From: Corynebacterium sp. P4-C1
GTDB lineage: Bacteria > Actinomycetota > Actinomycetes > Mycobacteriales > Mycobacteriaceae
Assembly (NCBI RefSeq): GCF_030503595.1
Contig: NZ_CP129966.1
Span: 1,426,001-1,490,000, forward strand
Direction: 5' to 3'
DNA length: 64,000 bases
Position 1 is the stretch's first letter. Every line of letters starts with the position of its first letter. Below the pieces are notes generated by a model. It worked only from the letters and a program-made list of their open reading frames with translations. It ran no database searches and was not told where the DNA came from. A program made the translations under genes and the position numbers. This document shows, piece by piece, positions 58,138-64,000 of the stretch.

Positions 58138-60912
58138 TCACAACCGGTCGACCCGCGGGAAGCGGCGTGCCCGCATGGAGAGAAACTCGATGAGCAACGA
58201 CGCTCCGAGCATCAGCACCGTCGCCGCGATCGGCGGGATCGCCCCTGCCGCCGCCCCAGCGAGAACCGCAATGTTGTACCCCCAGGCCAGGAACTGGTTC
58301 CTGTCGATGATCGCCCCGACCCGCTGCGCGTGCACGATCAGCTGCGGAACCGCCATCACGTCGCTGCGCAGCAGGACAGCGGACAGCCTGCGGCGGCGCT
58401 GCTGACCGGACTCGATGTCCTCGGTGGTGGCGTACATCATGCTGACATTTCCCGCGCGGAGCGCGTCGGCAACGGTGTTGTCGCCGACCACCGCCACGTG
58501 CGCGCCACCAGCACGCAAATTGCGGATCGCGCCCGGCTTGCGGTCGTTGGTGATGCCGGCGAGCACAGTGGAGATGCCCAGGTAGTCGGCCATGCGGCGC
58601 GCCACCGGGTAGGTGTCGCGGGTGAGCATCACGGTTTCCAAGCCCCTGGACTCCAGCGCCATCACCGCCTCGTCCGCGTCATCCTTGTACGGGTCGAACA
58701 AGGTGATCACGCCGCGGTCCTTGCCCTTCCACCCCACGACGACGGGAGTGCCGCCTGAAGTGGCGGCCACGGCAAGGGCGCCATGCAGGTTCGACAGGTT
58801 CACGGGCCGCCACAGGCGGGCATCGACCTGTGTGGCGGTCTCGTGGCCTTCCTCGTCAACGTAGGTCAGCGAAATCCGGCCCGTCACGTCGCCGGAGGGC
58901 TCTTCTTCTATGCTGACCAGTTCGTAGCGGACCGGCGAAGAAGGGTCGCCGCCGCCCGACTGCGCACGGGCCTCGCGCGCACCCTGGACCAGCGCACGGG
59001 TCGCCGGGTGGGAGGACTCCATTGACAGCGCGCCGGCGATGCGCAGGACCATCTCCTCGCTCTCCCCGTCGAGCGCCGTGACGGACTCGACGAACATCTT
59101 CGACTCGGCCAAGGTGCCCACCCGGTTGAACACGACGGTGTCGATGTCCTCCAAGTTGCGCAGAACCACGCCGTCGCGGACGAGCATCCCGTGGCGCGCC
59201 GCGGATTCCACCCCCAAGCGCAAAGCGAGCGAGGGAGACAGCGCCAACGCCGCCGGGGCCACACCGGACAGCACCGCCAAGGCAGTGCGCAGCGCAGCAT
59301 TGTAGTCGCGGGCGATCAGGCCCCACAGAATGAAACTGGCGAAAGCAACCGCCATCGCGATCGGCAACAGCAACGCAGCGCCACGGGCGTACTGCACCGA
59401 CGCATGGCGCTGGCGGCGGTCCACATCCGTCAACCAGTGGTGCACTGCCTGCCAACGCGTGGCGTGGCCGGTGCGCTGGGCGCGGACCTTGATCTCGCCT
59501 TCGCGAATCACCGATCCAGCGTGGACGATGGAGCCGACCTTCACATCCACCTGTTCGTGGAAGTCGATCAGCCCCGGCTCGAGCAGTGCACGGCCGCCCA
59601 TGATCTTGCCGTCCACGGGGATGACCTCCCCGGGGTGCACGACAATGTCGTCGCCGCGGTTGATCTCGGAGACAGGAATGCTCTCTTCGTCGCAGTCCGC
59701 CCCGCCGCGCTTCTTACTGACGCGGACGTACTCGGTGTCGGGGTCGAGGGCCTCGGTGTCGAGCTCGTCGATAAGCAATGTCCGTGCACGGATCGAGTAC
59801 CTCCTGCCGATCAGCAGCAGCGAGGTGATGCCGCATGCGACATCGAGGAAGAGCTCCGGGCCGTCGGCCGTGCCCTGCGTCGAGGCAAACCAAGAGAACG
59901 CTGAATGCCAACCGCGGTGACCCGTCGGCGCGAACGCGATGACCGCCGCTGACCACACGTACGCGATGATCGCCGCAATCGAGCTCGCCCCGTCGAGCGC
60001 CGCGATTCCCCGCCGCACTCCGCCCAGCATCGCGCGGTGGAACGGGAACGCGCACCACGTGACGACGGGCGTGGCCAACGCCAGCGACACCCACTGCCAG
60101 CCGTCGAACTGGGCGGGTTCGAAATACGCCATCACCAAGACCGGGATGGTGAGCACCAGCGCCAACCACATGCGGGCCGGGGTGACCATGTCGCGTGCGG
60201 TGTAGAGCACGTCCTCGTGCTTCTGTTGCTGGCGCGGCTGGCCGTAACCCGCTCGGCGGGCCTTATCCAGGGAGCGGGCCGCCAGGCGCTGCCGCCGGCG
60301 CATACGGCTGGGCAAGTCTTTGACCGGCTTGCGGCGGGCATGGTGCTCGGCTGTCTGCGCCCGCGCCGCGTAGCGCAGCAGGGATGTCTCCGACATCGTC
60401 GCCGTGATCCCGCAATCGGTGAAAGCCTGCAGAATCACCGCCGGGCTCGTCGTGTCCGGCGCGGTGACCCACGCCGTGGAGCTCGGGTAGACGATGCGGC
60501 ACTGCACACCGTCGAGCTCCTCCACCGCTTCCTCGACTTTGTCCACGTCCGGTACCGCCGGAAGCTCCTCCAGCAGGAAAGAATAGGACACGTGCGGGCG
60601 GTCCGGAAGGTCGCCGACAGCGGCCCACCCGGAGTGGTCCGTATCGTCCGCGTCCTCGCCGATACCGAAGCCAGCCTCGCGCGCGGCCTCATGCGCGTCC
60701 TCGATGGAGCGGCCCAGCGAGCCCGCGGCGCTGTCAGCCGCATCCTCTGAATCCACCGCATCCGCCACGTCGGGATCGACCGTGGACTCTTCCGGGGGTG
60801 CCGGGGTCGCGGCACCGTCAGCCGGGTCGTCGGCGGTGCCGGATGCCTCAGCCGCGTCTACTTCTTCGCGTTCGTCATCCTTGACATTCGTTGCGTCATG
60901 TTCCTGGGCCAC
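58138..60912 (-). CDS. P1B-type ATPase-like protein lacking catalytic motifs (pseudo-ATPase)
   Basis: 924 residues from a GTG with AAAGGGG 8 nt upstream. The P1B frame is clear: acidic N-terminus (1-85), a degenerate HMA-like domain without CxxC (~105-175), eight or so helices, actuator, P and N domains, and the HP motif kept (SSHPATRA, His635). However, the phosphorylation loop reads FNRVGTLAES (Asn596 for Asp of DKTGT), the membrane CPC is APA (552-554), TGE is absent around 440-450, TGDN is TRDT (764-767), and GDGxND is GDNTVAD (810-816). ATP-driven transport is therefore not expected. It lies between hemB and hemE; a regulatory, scaffold or haem-related role is inference. Confidence 0.85.
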   Translation of the reverse strand: MAQEHDATNVKDDEREEVDAAEASGTADDPADGAATPAPPEESTVDPDVADAVDSEDAADSAAGSLGRSIEDAHEAAREAGFGIGEDADDTDHSGWAAVGDLPDRPHVSYSFLLEELPAVPDVDKVEEAVEELDGVQCRIVYPSSTAWVTAPDTTSPAVILQAFTDCGITATMSETSLLRYAARAQTAEHHARRKPVKDLPSRMRRRQRLAARSLDKARRAGYGQPRQQQKHEDVLYTARDMVTPARMWLALVLTIPVLVMAYFEPAQFDGWQWVSLALATPVVTWCAFPFHRAMLGGVRRGIAALDGASSIAAIIAYVWSAAVIAFAPTGHRGWHSAFSWFASTQGTADGPELFLDVACGITSLLLIGRRYSIRARTLLIDELDTEALDPDTEYVRVSKKRGGADCDEESIPVSEINRGDDIVVHPGEVIPVDGKIMGGRALLEPGLIDFHEQVDVKVGSIVHAGSVIREGEIKVRAQRTGHATRWQAVHHWLTDVDRRQRHASVQYARGAALLLPIAMAVAFASFILWGLIARDYNAALRTALAVLSGVAPAALALSPSLALRLGVESAARHGMLVRDGVVLRNLEDIDTVVFNRVGTLAESKMFVESVTALDGESEEMVLRIAGALSMESSHPATRALVQGAREARAQSGGGDPSSPVRYELVSIEEEPSGDVTGRISLTYVDEEGHETATQVDARLWRPVNLSNLHGALAVAATSGGTPVVVGWKGKDRGVITLFDPYKDDADEAVMALESRGLETVMLTRDTYPVARRMADYLGISTVLAGITNDRKPGAIRNLRAGGAHVAVVGDNTVADALRAGNVSMMYATTEDIESGQQRRRRLSAVLLRSDVMAVPQLIVHAQRVGAIIDRNQFLAWGYNIAVLAGAAAGAIPPIAATVLMLGASLLIEFLSMRARRFPRVDRL

Positions 60913-61020
60913 AGTCTCACCCCTTTCCGTGCGGTCGCCGTGTTCTCCACGTAGTCGTGTTCATCGCGTAGTCGTGAAAATTTGCGCGGGCTGGCAACTG
61001 CAGCCCCCGCGGTTGAAGAT

Positions 61021-61503
61021 TTAGAATCGCGGGCTCATCTTATCCACGAAAGCGTTGGAGTCCGGCCGGAAGGTGAACAGCATCGCGAAAGCGAGCGGAA
61101 TCACGACAGCCATCGCCGCCCACACCGAGAGAACGTGGGTGAAGAACGCCGCCAAGTTGATGAACAGCGCTAGGGCCGTCGCCCCCGCCGCCCACCGGCG
61201 GGCCTTGCGGCTGCCCTGCCGGAAATACGACGCAGCGGAGACCACCGCCACCGCCAAGATGATGTTGCCGAAGGCGGTCACCCGGAGGTTAGCCATGAAA
61301 GGCTGGCGCACCGACTCGTCCAGACCCGCCGGGAAGCCCCGGCTGAGCAGCAGCATCGCGAGAAGCAGCATGACCACGGCCGCGGCGCAGACAAGGTAGA
61401 AACCGATCTGCAGCGTGCGCGGCCACTCGTCGCCAGCCTCGACAGACGAACGGCGGTTGGCATCGTCTGGGTGGCTGATCATCGTGGGGAACATTCCGGC
61501 CAT
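61021..61503 (-). CDS. hypothetical tetraspan membrane protein
   Basis: 160 residues, four helices (LQIGFYLVCAAAVVMLLLAML, VTAFGNIILAVAVVSAASYF, AAGATALALFINLAAFFTHVL, AAMAVVIPLAFAMLFTF). Several ATG codons near the start make the exact start uncertain. Shares the helix layout with the next gene upstream and lies in the same row as hemB. Family not recognised. Confidence 0.7.
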   Translation of the reverse strand: MAGMFPTMISHPDDANRRSSVEAGDEWPRTLQIGFYLVCAAAVVMLLLAMLLLSRGFPAGLDESVRQPFMANLRVTAFGNIILAVAVVSAASYFRQGSRKARRWAAGATALALFINLAAFFTHVLSVWAAMAVVIPLAFAMLFTFRPDSNAFVDKMSPRF

Positions 61504-61542
61504 GGTGGTGTGGGACTCCCGATCGCTCAGTGGGTTGTGTTG

Positions 61543-62187
61543 CTAGGCAACAGGATGTGAATCATTATGGTTGCCCCGCCCGTCTTTAGCATCTCGCTTG
61601 GCAGTCCACCGCTTCACGTCGTCCTGGTAGGCGAAGATCAACCCGCAGACGGCGGCCACACCGGCGATGATCTGGATCACCCCGTCGAGCGCCACCACGG
61701 CTGTGGGGATCCCCTCGGTGTTCGCGCCGACGACCAGGAACACCGTGACCATGCGCAGCACGAAGAAAACAGAGAAGACCACCAGCAGCATCGCGGCGTT
61801 GCGGACCCAGGTCTTCCGCTCCCCGACCGCCTTCAGCGCCAACGCCAAAAGCAGGACCACAGCAAGTGCGAACAGCCCCATCAGCACAATGGAGACATAC
61901 ACGATCAGCTTCACCTGATCCTCCGTGACCGCCTCACCGCCGATGGACTTATTGGCCTCGCGGGCGGACTCCATCAGTGCCGACGGGTCGAACAGCGCCA
62001 CTGCCACACCGAAGAGCTGGTGGACCAATTCCCCGCCGATCATGATCGCCCACGCGAACAGCAGGTACCGCAGCGCTTCCGGGCGCTCGCCGTCGCCGTT
62101 GCCGGGCTTCCCCGGTTTCTCTGGTTTCTCAGAGTTCACCTGTTCCACCGGCCTCACCGGCCCAGTGCCCGGCCCGAATGCCGTCAT
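61543..62187 (-). CDS. hypothetical membrane protein cotranscribed with hemB
   Basis: 214 residues; the ATG overlaps the hemB stop by 4 nt (ATGA), so translation is coupled. Lys/Pro/Gly-rich N-terminus ([13 protein letters not shown]), four helices ([92 protein letters not shown]). Function unknown; tight linkage to hemB is the only clue. Confidence 0.75.
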   Translation of the reverse strand: MTAFGPGTGPVRPVEQVNSEKPEKPGKPGNGDGERPEALRYLLFAWAIMIGGELVHQLFGVAVALFDPSALMESAREANKSIGGEAVTEDQVKLIVYVSIVLMGLFALAVVLLLALALKAVGERKTWVRNAAMLLVVFSVFFVLRMVTVFLVVGANTEGIPTAVVALDGVIQIIAGVAAVCGLIFAYQDDVKRWTAKRDAKDGRGNHNDSHPVA

Positions 62188-63257
62188 CGCTGACCCGCTT
62201 TCCCGGTTTCACTGCTGCCGGCGGCATTACCGGCGAGGATGCGGGCGGCATCGAGGGCGAAGTAGGTGAAGATCTGGTCGGCGCCGGCGCGCTTGATGGA
62301 CATCAGCGACTCCATCATCGTGGCGTCGCGGTCGGTCCAGCCGTTGGCGCCTGCCGCCTGAATCATCGCGTACTCGCCGGAAACCTGATAGGCCGCCACC
62401 GGCACCGGGGACATCTCGGCGATCTTGGCCAGGACATCGAGGTACGGCAGCGCGGGCTTCACCATGACGAAATCCGCGCCTTCGGCGAGGTCGAGTTCCA
62501 CCTCGAGGAGAGACTCGCGGATATTCGCCGGGTCCTGCTGGTAGGTACGGCGGTCGCCGGTCAGCGAGGAACCGACCGCATCGCGGAAGGGGCCGAAGAA
62601 GGCCGAGGCGTACTTCGCGGAGTACGCCATGATGGACACGTCCTCCCACCCCGCTTCGTCGAGCGCGGCGCGGATGACCTCGATCTGGCCGTCCATCATT
62701 CCCGACGGGCTGACAATGTGCGCGCCCGCCTCCGCCTGAGAGACCGCCATCTTGGCGTAGAGCGGCAGCGTCGCATCGTTGTCCACCACGTCGTTGCCGT
62801 GGGCGTCCGTGGCTACCACGCCGCAGTGGCCGTGATCGGTGAACTCGTCTAAGCAGGTGTCAGCCATGATCAGCAGATCATCGCCGAATTCACGGCGCAG
62901 GCGCGCAAGCGCGCGGTTCAGGATGCCATCGGCGGCCCAAGCCTGGGAGCCCTGCGCGTCCTTGTCCTCGTCGCGCGGCACACCGAACAGGTCCACGCAC
63001 GGCACCCCCAGCTCGACTGCCTCACGGCAGATCTCCACCAGCGAGTCCATACTGTGCTGGTACACGCCGGGCATAGAGGGGATCTCGCGCCTCTGCCCGC
63101 TCTCGCCGAGGTCGTCGGCGACGAACAGCGGGAGAATGAAATCCGTCGGGTGGAGCTGGGTCTCGGCGACCATCGCGCGCATCACGGGGCTGCGGCGCAG
63201 ACGGCGCGGACGGCGTACGGGACCAGCATTGTGCGGGGTTAGAGCTGAATCAGACAC
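62184..63257 (-). CDS. hemB: delta-aminolevulinic acid dehydratase (porphobilinogen synthase)
   Basis: 357 residues from GTG 63257, 7 nt after -10 TAAGAT (63265-63270). Joins two 5-aminolevulinate molecules. Schiff-base lysines in [11 protein letters not shown] and [11 protein letters not shown]. The metal site reads [16 protein letters not shown] without the three clustered cysteines of zinc enzymes, so a magnesium-dependent type is expected. An upstream ATG at 63287 is less likely. Confidence 0.95.
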   Translation of the reverse strand: MSDSALTPHNAGPVRRPRRLRRSPVMRAMVAETQLHPTDFILPLFVADDLGESGQRREIPSMPGVYQHSMDSLVEICREAVELGVPCVDLFGVPRDEDKDAQGSQAWAADGILNRALARLRREFGDDLLIMADTCLDEFTDHGHCGVVATDAHGNDVVDNDATLPLYAKMAVSQAEAGAHIVSPSGMMDGQIEVIRAALDEAGWEDVSIMAYSAKYASAFFGPFRDAVGSSLTGDRRTYQQDPANIRESLLEVELDLAEGADFVMVKPALPYLDVLAKIAEMSPVPVAAYQVSGEYAMIQAAGANGWTDRDATMMESLMSIKRAGADQIFTYFALDAARILAGNAAGSSETGKAGQR

Positions 63258-63322
63258 GCACCCCATCTTAGGAAGTTCGCGGTGCACGCAAAAACAGCGC
63301 CCGCCAGCCGCCCTATGCGGGA

Positions 63323-64000
63323 CTAGGAACGGCGGGAGCGGCGCTTCTTGCGCGGCGGCGGCAGCTGGCCGGCGGCGCGCAGGCCGGCGACATGCTCAGC
63401 CAGAGCGTCGACAAGCGAGGGCACGTCGGCGGCCTCGGGCACGACGTCGACACGCAGGCCCTGCTCCTTCGCCTCCGCGGCTGCCATCGGGCCGATGCAG
63501 GCGATGATGGTGCGCGCGTGCGGTTTGCCCGCGATGCCCACGAGGTTCTTCACCGTGGACGCGGAGGTGAAGCAGACCGCGTCGAAACCACCGGTCTTGA
63601 TCATGTCGCGCACTTCCGGGGCTGGCGGGGCGGCGCGGACAGTGCGGTAGGCCACCACGTCGTCGACCTCCCAGCCCTTCTCCACCAGGCCGTCGACCAG
63701 CACGTCGGTGCCGATATCGGCGCGGGGCAGCAGCACGCGGCCCACCGGGTCGATCTCCTCGACATACTCCGGGAAAACGTCCACGAGGCCCTGCGCATTC
63801 TGCTTCGTGCGGTGCGGCAGCAGCTCCGGGAACATGCCGCGCGCGCGGATCGCCTCGGCGGTCTTGCCGCCCACGGCGGCGAGGTGCACGCCGGCGAAGG
63901 AGCGCGCGTCCAGCCCGAGCTCCTCGAATTTATCCCACACGGCGTTGACGCCGTTGACGGAGGTGAACACGATCCACTGGTAGCGGCCCTCGACGATGCC
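63323..64000 (-). CDS. hemD: uroporphyrinogen-III synthase domain (5' part beyond window)
   Basis: 226 residues visible, open at the window edge. [32 protein letters not shown] [37 protein letters not shown] and [17 protein letters not shown] are HemD blocks. The tail is basic ([12 protein letters not shown]). In Corynebacteriales the domain is usually fused to an N-terminal uroporphyrinogen methyltransferase (cysG/hemD), which would lie beyond 64000. Confidence 0.88.
   Translation of the reverse strand, partial: GIVEGRYQWIVFTSVNGVNAVWDKFEELGLDARSFAGVHLAAVGGKTAEAIRARGMFPELLPHRTKQNAQGLVDVFPEYVEEIDPVGRVLLPRADIGTDVLVDGLVEKGWEVDDVVAYRTVRAAPPAPEVRDMIKTGGFDAVCFTSASTVKNLVGIAGKPHARTIIACIGPMAAAEAKEQGLRVDVVPEAADVPSLVDALAEHVAGLRAAGQLPPPRKKRRSRRS

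Noticed and set aside
10003..59776. GCTTATCGAC as a DnaA-box cluster or polar KOPS signal
   Set aside because: The word differs from the TTATCCACA box at key positions, is spread over 50 kb and not clustered, and lacks strand bias.

Overview
The window is a high-GC actinobacterial chromosome segment, almost certainly from the genus Corynebacterium. The evidence is an rpoB product that starts at the corynebacterial GTG and has the expected 1165 residues, a DUF3068/PorA-family gene beside rpoB, an acidic N-terminal extension on NusG, and gene orders shared with the order Mycobacteriales (hemL - phosphatase - tlpA - ccdA - resB - ccsB, and menD - DUF3592 - mgtA - menG with menJ and a polyprenyl synthase). 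The species cannot be fixed from the sequence alone.

Region 1 (1-24.7 kb) is the transcription/translation block, all on the minus strand. Read 5' to 3' it is tRNA-Thr, tRNA-Met, tRNA-Trp, secE, nusG, rplK-rplA, an L10-type leader with rplJ-rplL, a 7.5 kb accessory island, the DUF3068 gene, rpoB, rpoC, and then a secreted von Willebrand A protein with a small membrane partner. The island (about 11.98-19.54 kb) interrupts the usual rplL to rpoB neighbourhood. It holds ten ORFs plus one small ORF, is visibly less GC-rich than its surroundings, and looks like a tandem immunity-gene array: a SUKH/SMI1-like protein, two pentapeptide-like paralogues and two short 'MDF' paralogues. One of its genes is frameshifted.

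Region 2 (24.9-46.1 kb) is a menaquinone district: polyprenyl synthase, menJ, menG, menD, menC, menB, menE and menA. Between them lie the mannosyltransferase mgtA, a DASS carboxylate transporter, an ABC exporter with its own two-component system, a glycosyltransferase and an AEC permease. Most first genes of transcription units start 6-8 nt after a good -10 hexamer, so leaderless transcription is the rule here.

Region 3 (46.1-64 kb) is a haem and cytochrome c maturation district: ccsB, resB, ccdA, tlpA, a histidine phosphatase, hemL, an aldose epimerase, a DedA protein, hemY, hemE, a P-type ATPase-like protein that has lost its catalytic motifs, two small membrane proteins, hemB and the 3' part of hemD. 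Regions 2 and 3 together supply the quinone and haem cofactors of the respiratory chain.

The most notable observations are: (i) a palindromic 16-mer placed at exactly the same distance (-43.5) from two leaderless starts, those of the ABC exporter and of the histidine kinase, which also overlaps the menE promoter; (ii) a 10-mer, GCTTATCGAC, present 15 times against an expectation below 0.1; (iii) a catalytically dead P1B-type ATPase inside the haem cluster; (iv) the putative poly-immunity island between rplL and rpoB; and (v) a triple acidic repeat in the NusG extension.
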